A stretch of 64,000 bases of DNA from Natrinema sp. DC36 (lineage in GTDB: Archaea; Halobacteriota; Halobacteria; Halobacteriales; Natrialbaceae). Positions 42,212 to 51,472 of the stretch are shown here, piece by piece. The notes beneath the pieces are model-generated. The model ran no database searches. It had not been told where the DNA came from and saw only the letters and a list, made by a program, of their open reading frames with translations. The stretch's first letter is position 1. Each line of letters begins with the position of its first letter. The position numbers were made by a program, and so were the translations under genes. The stretch is from NCBI RefSeq assembly GCF_020405225.1, contig NZ_CP084472.1, forward strand, positions 2,852,001-2,916,000, read 5' to 3'.

Positions 42212-43204
42212 TCAGTACTCGAGGGGCCAGCGCTCCGCCTCGAGCCCCGCGAGCTCGTCCGAAACGCCGTCGGCGAGCCGGTACTCGTTCCCCTCGCGGA
42301 CGACGGATCCCTCGCGCTCTAAGTGCTCGAGGTGGGCGTAAGACTCTCCGGGGCCGTGGAGGATGTGGATGCTATCGAGTTCGCCGAACAGCTCTGCACT
42401 AACGGTCCACGTATCACAGGGCCCCGTTCGGTCGAGGGCGTCGAGCACCCGCCAGGAGCGCTCCTCGTGGTGATCGATGATGTACTGCGCCCGCCCGGTG
42501 GGGTCGTCGATCGGATCGCGGTGGCCCGGCCACGCGCGGTCGTAGTCGGCCTCGACCATTCCTCGCAGCGCACGGAGGTACTTTTCGAGCGGCCGGTCGA
42601 CGCGGACGTCCGCGCCGCCGACGTTCGGCGTATATACCGGCAGGAGCGTATCGCCGGAGAAGACCACCCGCCACCCGTCGATCTCCGCCTCGAACATGCT
42701 GAGGCCGGCCGCGTGGCCGGGCGTGTGAACGACCTCGAGTTCGGTCCCGTCGACGGAGAACGTCTCGCCGCCCTCGAAGGTGGTGACGGTCGGCGTCTCG
42801 ACGGTCGTCTCGTCGTGGACCATCCGCTCGAGGAGGATCTCCTGTTTGGCCTCGGGCATCCCCCACTCCTCGAAGTAACGCTTCTGGCGGTCGTACATCG
42901 CGTCCCAAGCGTCCTCGTCGCCCTCGATGAGCGCCGCGTCGGCGGCGTGTGCGTACACCTCGGCACCGCTTTCGGCCTGAATCTCGCCGGCCAGTCCGCA
43001 ATGGTCGTGGTGCCAGTGCGTGAGAAAAATTCGGTCGACGTCGCCGAGTTCGAGTCCCCGATCGGCGAACGCCGCCTCGAGTTGCTCCCGAGTCGTCGGC
43101 ATCCAGTCGCCGGTATCGATCAGCACCGTTTCGGCTCCGTTCGCGAAGAGATAAGCGTTGTTGTCACCCTCGAACGCCGAGTTCGACAGCGAGATGCGTT
43201 CCAT
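42212..43204 (-). CDS. MBL-fold metallo-hydrolase
   Basis: A 330-residue metallo-beta-lactamase-fold hydrolase. The metal motif is LTHWHHDHCGL (HxHxDH). Further ligands are in VHTPGHAAGLS, FSGDTLLP and WPGHRDPI. A C-terminal winged-helix-like extension (ERSWRVLDALDRTGPCDTWTVSAEL ... HLEHLEREGSVVRE) resembles that of human LACTB2-like and CPSF-unrelated MBL hydrolases. It probably hydrolyses a thioester or similar small substrate. The ATG at 43204 (MERISLSNSAFEGDNNAYL) matches the family start. Confidence 0.9.
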   Translation of the reverse strand: MERISLSNSAFEGDNNAYLFANGAETVLIDTGDWMPTTREQLEAAFADRGLELGDVDRIFLTHWHHDHCGLAGEIQAESGAEVYAHAADAALIEGDEDAWDAMYDRQKRYFEEWGMPEAKQEILLERMVHDETTVETPTVTTFEGGETFSVDGTELEVVHTPGHAAGLSMFEAEIDGWRVVFSGDTLLPVYTPNVGGADVRVDRPLEKYLRALRGMVEADYDRAWPGHRDPIDDPTGRAQYIIDHHEERSWRVLDALDRTGPCDTWTVSAELFGELDSIHILHGPGESYAHLEHLEREGSVVREGNEYRLADGVSDELAGLEAERWPLEY

Positions 43205-43301
43205 GCACCCACATCTCACGCGAACCGAGAAAACGTTGTCTGAAGCGGAACGGTACGGGTCGATGAGCGGTACCGCCACTGGAATCGGTGAGCCACGGTC
43301 C

Positions 43302-45029
43302 CTAGCCGCGAAGTGACCACGTCACGAGGACGACCGCGAACAGCCCCGCCCCCACGGCGACGGCCGCGAGGGCGGGGTCGGTGATCGACACGTCTGTCAC
43401 GCCCCACCGGGAGAGGGCGACGGTCCCGCCGGCGACGATGCCACCCGACAGCACCGTCCCGCCGACGTGGACGAGTTCCGCCCGCATCGTCGCCGCATCG
43501 CGGCCGAGTTCCGTCCTGATTCCGTCCGCGTACTCGCCGATGTCCCACAGGACGAACGCCGCCGCGGCCGTCCAGATCGCCGGCTCGAGCCGGCCGACGA
43601 TCGCGAGGCCGATCGCCAGCGCGAACACCGAACCCGCGGCGAGCGCGGCGGCGATCCCCCGCCGGGGAAGCAAGCGGAGCACTCGCAACATCGTCACGGT
43701 CCACAGCAGCGAGGAGAGCGAGCCCAACGCGAGGATCAACACGATCGCCACCAGCACGAAGGCGGGAACCGAAGTCAGGAATTCGAGCACCGACGGCGGT
43801 GCCACCCCGCCGAGGCCCGTCGTCAGCGTCGTCCGGATCTCGGCCTCGAGCGCCGACCCGGCGAGCGCCCGTGCGAGCACGAGCGCGACGAGCGCGCCGC
43901 CGACGATCGGCGCGATCAGCCGGGCGATCACGACGGCGGGGCCGCGACCGGCCGCGCGACGGGCCCGCTCGAGGACGAGGAGCGAGAGCGCGATTCCCGT
44001 GAGGGCGAACAGTGCAACGCGGAGGTCGGCGGTCGTGACGAGCGTCGCGACGGCGTCGCCGACCGGTGCCGGTAGCTCCGTCCGCAGGTCGGCCGGCGTC
44101 ACCGTCGGCCCCTCGAGCCGATCGACGGCGAGCGGTGCACCGACGGCCGCGATCACCAGCGCGAGCGTCCCCCGAATCGAGAGCGAACACCCCCGGCGAA
44201 CGGCGTCGACGGCCGTCGCGAGCGCGTCGCGTCGATCCGGCGGGACGAACCGCTCGAGGGGCACCGCAGCGAGCGCGCGACTAGAGAGGAACGCGGCGAC
44301 GAGCACCAGGCCGGCGAACGACACCACCGTCCACGGCGCCGGCGAGGTGACGAGAGCGGCCCAGAGCTGGCCGACCGTGTCCGTCACGGCCGCCGCGGCG
44401 CGAGCGCGGAGGTCGGCCCGCGGAACGATCGGCGCGGCGGCGACGGCGGCGACCCCGATCGCGGCGAGGGTCGTCCCCGTCGAACCGCGCCGAACGCCGC
44501 CGCGTCCGAACCGCTCCCACGAGACCAGCCCCGCGGCGAACGCGGCGACGACGAGCGACCAGACCGCAGCGCCGGCGGTCAGCCCGACGCCGGACGAGGT
44601 CAGGGCGAGCGCGCCGGCGAGGAGGGCCGGCGACGAGACCAGAACGGCGGTCGGGACCGCGAGGATCCCGCCGATTCCCCGGACGAGCGGTCGCCGGCTC
44701 GCCAGCAGTGCGGTCGTCACCGCCGCCGCCAGTCCGGCACCGACCGCGAGCGCCGCCAGCTCGAGGCCGACCAGCGTCGTTCCGACCGCGATACAGACGG
44801 TCAGCGTACAGCAGAGCATCGCCACGTCGCTCGCCGTCGGTCGGCGCAGCGCCCGTCGAAGGCCGCTGATCCCCGACTCGAGGGTCTCTCTCCCGGTCTC
44901 GAGCGCAAGCGAACGCCTCGAGTTCGATCCCGTCGCCGTTCCCGCCGATCCCGCTGCGTTCGAGTCGCGCGCATCTGGACCGCCGCGATCGCTCCCGACG
45001 GCCGAGCCGGTGATCGCGTCGCCCGTCAC
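43302..45029 (-). CDS. Large polytopic membrane protein, last gene of the DUF58 operon
   Basis: A 575-residue, Ala/Leu/Val-rich protein with roughly 14 hydrophobic segments after an ~80-residue soluble N-terminus. It is likely the DUF7519 family (from memory), usually found beside DUF58 genes in haloarchaea. It starts with GTG at 45029, overlapping the DUF58 stop as GTGA. Neighbourhood implies a membrane platform for the MoxR-DUF58 system; no transporter or enzyme motif is seen. Confidence 0.7.
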   Translation of the reverse strand: MTGDAITGSAVGSDRGGPDARDSNAAGSAGTATGSNSRRSLALETGRETLESGISGLRRALRRPTASDVAMLCCTLTVCIAVGTTLVGLELAALAVGAGLAAAVTTALLASRRPLVRGIGGILAVPTAVLVSSPALLAGALALTSSGVGLTAGAAVWSLVVAAFAAGLVSWERFGRGGVRRGSTGTTLAAIGVAAVAAAPIVPRADLRARAAAAVTDTVGQLWAALVTSPAPWTVVSFAGLVLVAAFLSSRALAAVPLERFVPPDRRDALATAVDAVRRGCSLSIRGTLALVIAAVGAPLAVDRLEGPTVTPADLRTELPAPVGDAVATLVTTADLRVALFALTGIALSLLVLERARRAAGRGPAVVIARLIAPIVGGALVALVLARALAGSALEAEIRTTLTTGLGGVAPPSVLEFLTSVPAFVLVAIVLILALGSLSSLLWTVTMLRVLRLLPRRGIAAALAAGSVFALAIGLAIVGRLEPAIWTAAAAFVLWDIGEYADGIRTELGRDAATMRAELVHVGGTVLSGGIVAGGTVALSRWGVTDVSITDPALAAVAVGAGLFAVVLVTWSLRG

Positions 45030-46471
45030 GGCGATCCACCTCCGGATCGGCCGGAGCCGACGCGGAACGCCCGCGCCAGATCGACCGAGAGCGGGTCCTC
45101 GAGCTGCCAGTCGACGACGGTCGCCCCGAGCCCGCGGAGCGCGTCGACCCGGTTGGCCCGCTGCAGGCCGGCGATCCGCATGCCGGTCGTGACCGTCGAC
45201 GTCACGCCGGTCGTCACGTCGGGCGAGACGACCGTCACCGCTCGCCCGCGAGTCCGCAGCGTCTCGACGAGATCGACCGCCCCCTCGTCGGACAGCGGCG
45301 TACAGAAGACGACCTGCGCGCGCTGGGGCAGCCGTCGCTCGAGATCGACCGCGAGCGAACTGCCGTCGGATCGGGAATCCGTCATTCCCTCCCCGCCGTC
45401 CGCGATCGGCCGATCGGTCGCCGCTCCCGAGGGCGAGGCCGCCCCCGATGCCGACTGCGTCTCCGCGTCCTCGAGCGCGTCCTCGACGCGGCTTCGGGTG
45501 TCGGAACCGCCGCCGGGCTCGATCCACGTGTCACCGGAGAGCGTCGCCAGTCCGGTTCGGTTGCCGTTCTCGAGCGAGGCGACGACGCCGCGGGAGGCGG
45601 CGTAGAGCGTCAGGTCAAACGAATCCGGCCCGCCGCCGGGGGCGTCGCGATGCACCGACGCGCGGTCGTCGATCACGAACACGATCGTCACCGCCCGCTC
45701 CTCGCGGTATTCGACGGTCGCGAGATCGCCCGTCCGGGCGAAGCGGTGCCAGTCGATCCGGTTCATCGGATCGCCGCGGCGGTACTCCCGGGTCGAGAAG
45801 AACTCGACGCCGCTCCCGCCGTCGTCGGTCGGCGTCTGGCCGACGTACTGGATCGTCCGATCCTGAAACGGGAACGAGTCGAGCAGCGTCTCGCAGGTGA
45901 ACCCGGTCTCGCCGGCGGGTTCGACCTCGTCGGTCGTCACCACCGTCGCCGACAGCGACCGACAGCGGACCGTCGGCGTTCCGAACTCGTACTCCCCGCG
46001 CGGCGGCGTGAGTTCGTACTCGTGGGTGACGGTCTCACCGGGCCGAACGGCCGTCGCAAACGCGGGCGAGCCGCTCGTTACCGGCACGTCCGCGGGCGGG
46101 TTATCGACGACGCGAACGTCCGACGCGACCCGGTCGCTCTCGTTCGTCACCGACAGCGTCACCGTCACCGACCGACCCGGTCGCACGCGGGCGTCATCGA
46201 GCGCCCGCTCGAGGCGCAGGCCGGCATCGGAACCGCCGCCGCTCTCGGCACCCGCTTGGGCGTCATCGGGAGCGTCGGCGTCGGCAACCGCTTCGTCCTC
46301 GCCACCGTCGAGATCCGGAACCGAACTCACCTCTCCGACGAGGGCGAATCCGAGCGCCACGACGCCGAGGAAGAGCAGGGACGGGAGTCCGAGCACGACC
46401 GCGAGCAGCGCGGTTACCAGCGTGACGACGAGCGCGCCGTGCCAGCGCGCTTGGCGGATCGCGTCCGTCAC
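45026..46471 (-). CDS. DUF58 domain protein (MoxR partner)
   Basis: A 481-residue protein. Two N-terminal helices (WHGALVVTLVTALLAVVLGL and LLFLGVVALGFALVGEV) anchor it. A CARDB-like beta region follows (RPGRSVTVTLSVTNESDRVASDV, GEYEFGTPTVRCRSL), then the DUF58 signature FFSTREYRRGDPMNRIDWHRF. A VWA-like C-terminal half contains VFVIDDRASVHRDAP. DUF58 proteins work with MoxR ATPases in envelope or complex assembly. Start and stop both overlap neighbours as GTGA, indicating translational coupling. Confidence 0.88.
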   Translation of the reverse strand: MTDAIRQARWHGALVVTLVTALLAVVLGLPSLLFLGVVALGFALVGEVSSVPDLDGGEDEAVADADAPDDAQAGAESGGGSDAGLRLERALDDARVRPGRSVTVTLSVTNESDRVASDVRVVDNPPADVPVTSGSPAFATAVRPGETVTHEYELTPPRGEYEFGTPTVRCRSLSATVVTTDEVEPAGETGFTCETLLDSFPFQDRTIQYVGQTPTDDGGSGVEFFSTREYRRGDPMNRIDWHRFARTGDLATVEYREERAVTIVFVIDDRASVHRDAPGGGPDSFDLTLYAASRGVVASLENGNRTGLATLSGDTWIEPGGGSDTRSRVEDALEDAETQSASGAASPSGAATDRPIADGGEGMTDSRSDGSSLAVDLERRLPQRAQVVFCTPLSDEGAVDLVETLRTRGRAVTVVSPDVTTGVTSTVTTGMRIAGLQRANRVDALRGLGATVVDWQLEDPLSVDLARAFRVGSGRSGGGSP

Positions 46472-47196
46472 GCTGTGCCCTCCGTGTCGGCCGTCTCCGT
46501 CCGCTCGGTCGCCGACGTCGCCGCCGGTGCCGCGATCGACGGCGTCGACTGCACCCGATCGATCTCGTCGATCGCGTGCTCGAGGCTCCGGACGACCGGA
46601 TCGGCCGCGCTGACGAGATCGAACAGCCAGAGCCACAGCGGCGTCGACGGGCCGTCCGGGCCCCCGAGGAAGGCGGCCGCGCGGGGGTCGTCGGTCCACG
46701 AACCGGCCTCGATCGCGGCCATCGCGTCGTCTTCGGTCAGCCCGGCCCGGTTCGCGTAGGCGGTCGCGGCGATGGGGCGCAGCGATTCGACGAGCCGTCG
46801 GCGGGCGTCCTCGCGCGTCGACCGCGACTCGTCGTCGTAGGCCGTGGCCAGCTCGAGCCACCGATCGAACGATTCGCCGACGATCCGCTGGCGCGTGGCC
46901 CGATCGTCGAACCGAGACGGATCGAGACCCGAACCGGCCGTCGGTTCGACCAGCGGCGACGTCGCCGAGGGCCGGAGTCGACCGGCGATCCCCAGCGTCG
47001 GTGCGAACACCACGAGCACGAGCGCCATCGCCAGCACGACGTGCGCGGGATCGAGCGCCGAGAGCACCGCCTCGAGTTCGGGGACCCGCTCGAGCAACAG
47101 CGCCGGCTGAACGACCACCGTGGCACCGACGGCGAGCAACACCGTCGCGAGGACGGTGACGATCGCGAGCCCGGTCGTCGACGGCGATCTACTCAT
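46468..47196 (-). CDS. Small membrane protein in the DUF58 operon
   Basis: A 242-residue protein. Two N-terminal helices (TTGLAIVTVLATVLLAVGATVVV and VVLAMALVLVVFAPTLGIA) are followed by a helical soluble domain (RIVGESFDRWLELATAYDDESRSTREDARRRLVESLRPIA). A stretch after LTEDDAMAAIEAGSWTDDPRAAAFLG is common in this operon type (DUF7269-like, from memory). It starts at an ATG eight bases inside the end of the upstream DUF4129-like gene and its stop is fused to the DUF58 GTG. Probable partner of DUF58. Confidence 0.72.
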   Translation of the reverse strand: MSRSPSTTGLAIVTVLATVLLAVGATVVVQPALLLERVPELEAVLSALDPAHVVLAMALVLVVFAPTLGIAGRLRPSATSPLVEPTAGSGLDPSRFDDRATRQRIVGESFDRWLELATAYDDESRSTREDARRRLVESLRPIAATAYANRAGLTEDDAMAAIEAGSWTDDPRAAAFLGGPDGPSTPLWLWLFDLVSAADPVVRSLEHAIDEIDRVQSTPSIAAPAATSATERTETADTEGTA

Positions 47197-48577
47197 CGGG
47201 GTCACCCGACGAGTCGCTCCCGCCATCATCGGTTTCGTCGGCCGATTCCATCGCGTCGCGGAGCCGATCGTGTGCGGTCGTCGTCCGCTCGAGGTAGGCG
47301 TTCGGATCGCGGTCGCCGTACTCCACGTCGCGGAACGAGTCGGTGATCGTCTCGACCGGTTCCCCGGGTGCCCCGGCGTCGGTCGCGCTCCGGGCGACGT
47401 CTCCAGGGGTCGCGGTCGCGACGCGGGTTCGATACATCGGCGACGCGTCGATGACACTCTCGAACGCCCGCCGAATGCGTTCGCGAGCACTGGTCTGTGT
47501 GTCGACGGCCGCGTCGGTATCGGTCGCCCCTTCAGCACCACCGAACAGCGACGTCGACACCGACGAGCCGACCTCCCGGGCGCGCGTCCGCGCCGAGCGG
47601 ATCGCGTCCGTAATCGCCGCGAGAACGAGCCCCGGCAGGTCCGCGATCGAACGAAGGCCGCCCAGCGCGGCCAGCGCCCGCTCGAGGGCCTGTGAACAGG
47701 CGACGACGCCCGCCAGCGCGAGCGAAACGAGCCGTCCCGGGATCGAAAGCAGCGTGCCGATCGGATCCTCGCGCGTGTAGAACACGTAGCCGACGATCAG
47801 CGCGGCGATCGCCACGAGGCCGGCCGTCACTGCGCGGTCGGAGACGGAGTCCGTCAGCGACGAGTCGTCGCCGCCGTCCGAGTCGTCCGAGCCACTCCCG
47901 TCGTCCGCTTCGCTCTCGTCAGCACCGGCGTCGGATCCGTCCTCGCCTCGCGCGGCGGACGTCTGTCCGTCGGTCCCGCCGGCTTCTCCCTCGGTGGTCG
48001 ATTGACCGCCGTCCGTCCCCCCGCTGCTCGAGCCGGTTTCACCGCCTCCGTCGGTCGAATCCGTCCCGCTCGAGTCGTCAGTCGAATCGGTTCCATCCGA
48101 GCCGTCAGTCGATCCCGTCTCGCCTGAACTATTAGTCGAGCCGGTTTCACCCGAACCGTCCGTCGATCCCGTCTCGCCGGACGTTCCGTCCGACTGCATC
48201 CCGCCGTCATCGCCCCCCTCGAGAGCGTCCATCGAGGCGTCGTCGACATCGGGACGAGGCTGGGTCCCCGCGGAGCCATCCAGCAGATTGCTGAGTAGAC
48301 CGCCGAGGAGCGGAGTGTCCGCGAGACTGGCTATGAGACCGGAATCCAGTCCCGACATCCCGCTCGAGCCGGACGCAGCGCTGCCGGCAGCGGCCGCCGA
48401 TGACGCGGTCGTTTCACCGGACGCCTGCCCGTCGGCCGCACCCTCGAAAATGCCGCTCGCCGGCGAGTCCGACGCGAGGGTGGGCAACGCCCCCGCTGCC
48501 AGAACCAGTCCACCGATCGCACAGACGAGCGCGATAACCGAGAGTAACTGACGGCTACCGCGAGATCCACTCCCCAT
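47189..48577 (-). CDS. DUF4129-like membrane protein with long acidic linker, first gene of the DUF58 operon
   Basis: A 462-residue protein. An N-terminal hydrophobic segment (LLSVIALVCAIGGLVLAAGAL) is followed by ~210 residues of Ser/Gly/Thr/Asp low-complexity repeats (GETGSTDGSGETGSTNSSG and variants). Two membrane segments come next (VTAGLVAIAALIVGYVFY, RLVSLALAGVVACSQAL). The C-terminal domain has RERIRRAFESVIDASPM, then PVETITDSFRDVEYGDRDP, the pattern of DUF4129 seen in transglutaminase/DUF58 clusters. The exported linker is probably glycosylated and spans the outside of the membrane. It begins the overlapping operon running to 43302. Confidence 0.75.
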   Translation of the reverse strand: MGSGSRGSRQLLSVIALVCAIGGLVLAAGALPTLASDSPASGIFEGAADGQASGETTASSAAAAGSAASGSSGMSGLDSGLIASLADTPLLGGLLSNLLDGSAGTQPRPDVDDASMDALEGGDDGGMQSDGTSGETGSTDGSGETGSTNSSGETGSTDGSDGTDSTDDSSGTDSTDGGGETGSSSGGTDGGQSTTEGEAGGTDGQTSAARGEDGSDAGADESEADDGSGSDDSDGGDDSSLTDSVSDRAVTAGLVAIAALIVGYVFYTREDPIGTLLSIPGRLVSLALAGVVACSQALERALAALGGLRSIADLPGLVLAAITDAIRSARTRAREVGSSVSTSLFGGAEGATDTDAAVDTQTSARERIRRAFESVIDASPMYRTRVATATPGDVARSATDAGAPGEPVETITDSFRDVEYGDRDPNAYLERTTTAHDRLRDAMESADETDDGGSDSSGDPDE

Positions 48578-48701
48578 CGATTACCGTACAGTAAACAGAA
48601 TCGATATTTACATCTTGTTGCCATCGGACCGAGCATCGCCCGAACGGCCGTCCGAACTCCGTGAGAATTCACCGCGCCGACTGTCCACTCGAGGCGGTGT
48701 G

Positions 48702-49220
48702 TTAGGAGCCCCAGAAGTTATCGCGGCTACCGAGTCGCTCGCGCTGCGGGCCGCCGTCAGCGTCGTCCGCACCGGTTTCGGCGTCGGTCGCAGCATCGTC
48801 TTCCGTGTCCGCGCCCTCGTCTCCGTCTGCGTCTGCGTCTGCATCCGCGTCTGCGTCCGCCGCTTCAGCGTCGTCGTCGTCGGGATCCATCGGCAGGATC
48901 TCCAGCTCCTCCGCTCGTGCGTGATTGCTGTGTACCCGCGTAATCTCGACTCGAGCGCGGGCTTCCGGTAAGATACCGTCGACCATGACGATGAATCCGT
49001 CGTCGGTTCGGCCGACGCCGGCGCCGCTTTCGTGCATGTCGACGACGTCGATGACGACTTCCTCGCCCGACTTGACCGGCTGGGTCTTGAGATCGTCGAT
49101 CGGCTGATTGTAGTGGTTGCACCACTCCTTGCCACCCCGGTCACCGTAGTGTTGACATCCCATTCCCGAGATCCGTTCGGAGAATTCCGGGCAGTCATCG
49201 GCGAGTGGACAGTCTGCCAT
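48702..49220 (-). CDS. TRAM-domain protein with N-terminal Cys cluster and acidic tail
   Basis: A 172-residue protein. Its N-terminus has several cysteines (ADCPLADDCPEF, GMGCQHYGDRGGKEWCNHY) that may bind zinc or a cluster. Residues ~50-115 are a TRAM RNA-binding domain (KSGEEVVIDVVDMHESGAGVG, GFIVMVDGILPEARARVEI). The tail is a long Asp/Ala repeat (DADADADADADG) encoded by near-perfect GTCTGC-type hexamers. TRAM proteins bind tRNA or act as RNA chaperones in archaea. The ATG at 49220 (MADCPLADD) is preferred. Confidence 0.85.
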   Translation of the reverse strand: MADCPLADDCPEFSERISGMGCQHYGDRGGKEWCNHYNQPIDDLKTQPVKSGEEVVIDVVDMHESGAGVGRTDDGFIVMVDGILPEARARVEITRVHSNHARAEELEILPMDPDDDDAEAADADADADADADGDEGADTEDDAATDAETGADDADGGPQRERLGSRDNFWGS

Positions 49221-49426
49221 GATCGGCACTACCAGTGGTGGCGTTAAACCGTTTCCGTCTTCCGGATCGCGGACGAGAGAGGTCGAAACGCTGGTAGATC
49301 TCCGTTGGAGAATCGACTGCAGATATAACGTATCGTGAATGAGAGTTGAAAAATGGTAACTGAACGGCTTCTGGGTGACGGGCGGTTTCGAAAAGGTTTA
49401 CGGTATGGACGTTGCAGTGATTGATG

Positions 49427-50218
49427 ATGAAAATTCTCGTTACGGTCAAAGAGGTAGCGACCGTCGAAGACGAGTTCGAAATCGAGGGAACCGAAATCGC
49501 GGACCAGTACCTCGGTGCCGATCTCAATGAGTGGGACGACTACGCGATCGAAGAGGCCGTCCAGCTCCAGGAAGACGGCATCGCCGACGAGGTCGTCACC
49601 GTCACCATCGGTCCGGAGGACTGCGAACAGACCATCCGACAGGCCCTCGCGAAGGGCGCCGACCGCGCCGTCCGCGTCTGGGACGACTCCCTCGAGGGAG
49701 TTGACCTGCTCGACGTCAACGCCAAGACGGAGATCCTCAGCGCCGTCATCGAGGAGGAAGATCCCGACCTCGTGCTGACCGGCGTTCAGGCCGGCGACGA
49801 CAGCTTCGCCGCGACCGGCGTTTCGGTGGCCGAGAACCTCGGTTTCCAGTGGGGAGCCGTCGTCAACCACCTCGAGCACGATCTCGACGACGGCGTCGCC
49901 TCCGTGCGACGCGAACTCGAGGGCGGCGTCGAGGAGCTCACCGATCTCGAGCTGCCGGCCGTTTTGACGATCCAGACGGGGATCAACGAGCCTCGCTACG
50001 CCAGTCTTCGGGGCATCCGGCAGGCACAGCGGAAAGAACTCGACGTCAAGGCCCTGGCCGACATCGGCGTCGACGAGAGCACTATCGAATCCGAACTCAC
50101 CATGACGGCCATGTACGAGCCCGAAAGCGAGAGCGACGCGACGTTCTGGGAGGGCAGCGCAGAGGAGACGGCCTCGGAGCTGGGTGAACTCCTCCGCGAC
50201 AAGGGGGTGGCACAATGA
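49427..50218 (+). CDS. etfB: Electron transfer flavoprotein beta subunit
   Basis: A 263-residue ETF beta subunit (FixA-like). Family blocks are MKILVTVKEVATV, the AMP/FAD-binding QAGDDSFAATGVSVAENLG, and the late signature LPAVLTIQTGINEPRYASLRGIRQAQRK. With EtfA it carries electrons from acyl-CoA dehydrogenases or related enzymes to the membrane quinone pool. The ATG at 49427 is used; 49424 adds one Met. Its stop overlaps the etfA start (ATGA), so the two are translationally coupled. A TTTACGG element ~27 bases upstream suggests a leaderless mRNA. Confidence 0.95.
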   Translation: MKILVTVKEVATVEDEFEIEGTEIADQYLGADLNEWDDYAIEEAVQLQEDGIADEVVTVTIGPEDCEQTIRQALAKGADRAVRVWDDSLEGVDLLDVNAKTEILSAVIEEEDPDLVLTGVQAGDDSFAATGVSVAENLGFQWGAVVNHLEHDLDDGVASVRRELEGGVEELTDLELPAVLTIQTGINEPRYASLRGIRQAQRKELDVKALADIGVDESTIESELTMTAMYEPESESDATFWEGSAEETASELGELLRDKGVAQ

Positions 50219-51168
50219 CGGACGTTCTCGCGATCACGGATCACCGCCGCGGCGACCTGCGCGACGTCAGCTACGAGATCATCACCGCCGGGCGCGAACT
50301 CGCCGACGAAACCGGCGGCGACCTTCACCTCGCGGTCATCAGCGGCACCGTCGACGACTTCGCCGACAAGCTCAACCGTGACGGCGTCGACACCATCCAC
50401 ACCGTCTCCCACGGCGAGGAGTTCAACCACGACGTCTACACGCAGGCGATCACGCAGCTCTACGACGAACTCGCCCCGCAGTACGTCCTGACGCCCAACA
50501 GCGTCAACGGGCTCGATTACGCGCCCGCCGTCGCGAACCAGCTCGATCTCCCCGTCGTCACCGACACGATCGACCTCGAGACGGACGGCGAGACGCTGAT
50601 CGCGACCCGCGAGATGTACGGCGGGAAGGTCGAGACGACCAACGAACTCGAGGGCGACGCGGTCGTCACGATCCGAAGTGCCGAATGGCCCCAGGCCGAA
50701 GGCACCGGCGACGCGTCGATCGAGGCCTTCGACGCCGACATCGACGAGGACGCAATCGGCTCGACCGTCAGCGGCTTCGAAGAGGTCGGCGGCGGCGACG
50801 TCGACATCAGCGAGGCCGAACTCCTCGTCTCGATCGGCCGCGGCATCGAGGAGGAGGAGAACCTCGATCTGATCCGCGATCTGGCGGACGCACTCGGTGC
50901 GACGCTGTCTTCCTCGCGACCGATCGTCGACAACGGCTGGTTGCCCAAGAACCGCCAGGTCGGCCAGTCCGGGAAGGTCGTCACGCCCGACGTCTACATC
51001 GCCATCGGTATCTCCGGCGCAGTCCAGCACGTCGCCGGCATGAAGGGCTCCGATACGATCGTCGCGATCAACACGGACCCCAACGCGCCGATCATGGACA
51101 TCGCCGACTACGCGATCGTCGACGACCTCTTCGACGTCGTGCCGGAACTCATCGAAGAGTTCCAGTAA
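50215..51168 (+). CDS. etfA: Electron transfer flavoprotein alpha subunit
   Basis: A 317-residue ETF alpha subunit (FixB-like). The C-terminal FAD-binding domain is complete: [76 protein letters not shown]. It forms the heterodimer with EtfB. The last 34 bases of coding sequence before FQ are repeated 136 bases downstream, together with a terminator-like tract. No fixC/fixX genes follow; the next gene is a prenyl synthase. Confidence 0.95.
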   Translation: MTDVLAITDHRRGDLRDVSYEIITAGRELADETGGDLHLAVISGTVDDFADKLNRDGVDTIHTVSHGEEFNHDVYTQAITQLYDELAPQYVLTPNSVNGLDYAPAVANQLDLPVVTDTIDLETDGETLIATREMYGGKVETTNELEGDAVVTIRSAEWPQAEGTGDASIEAFDADIDEDAIGSTVSGFEEVGGGDVDISEAELLVSIGRGIEEEENLDLIRDLADALGATLSSSRPIVDNGWLPKNRQVGQSGKVVTPDVYIAIGISGAVQHVAGMKGSDTIVAINTDPNAPIMDIADYAIVDDLFDVVPELIEEFQ

Positions 51169-51400
51169 TCGTACCGCGAACGCAGTGAGCGGCCTTTTTT
51201 GGTCGAGATTTTTTGCACGAGGGTGAGTGAAACGAACCCGAGTGGAAAAAGGTCGGACTGGCCGCTTCGACGTCGTGCCGGAACTCATCGAAGAGTTCGA
51301 GGGCTAAGCAGTTGTACCCCGAGCGTCATGGACGCTCGCGGGCTTTTTTGGTCCAGATTTTTTGCGTGAGTGGTCGCGAACAGCGTGAGCGACCCGAACG
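51129..51400 (+). repeat. Tandem duplication of the etfA 3' end with its terminator
   Basis: A 34-base identical stretch ending ATCGAAGAGTTC occurs at 51129-51162 (inside etfA) and again at 51265-51298, where the frame ends GAGGGCTAA. Each copy is followed by a terminator-like run (GGCCTTTTTTGGTCGAGATT at 51191-51210; GGCTTTTTTGGTCCAGATTT near 51341-51360) and then TTTTGC and a GAGTG..GAAAAAGG word. The second copy also has a stem GAGCGTC-atg-GACGCTC (51331-51347). This fills the 304-base gap to the prenyl synthase. Confidence 0.85.
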
Positions 51401-51472
51401 GAAAAAAGGTGGGTGGAGACGGATCGTTCTGGATCCGTTAGCTACTTTTCCACCGCATCCTAAGCCCGGGTG

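Noticed and set aside
43381-45192. 603-codon open frame on the plus strand through the DUF58 operon
   Set aside because: It is opposite to well-supported membrane and DUF58 genes; the translation is Ser/Arg/Thr/Pro-rich with no domain and results from the high G+C third positions.
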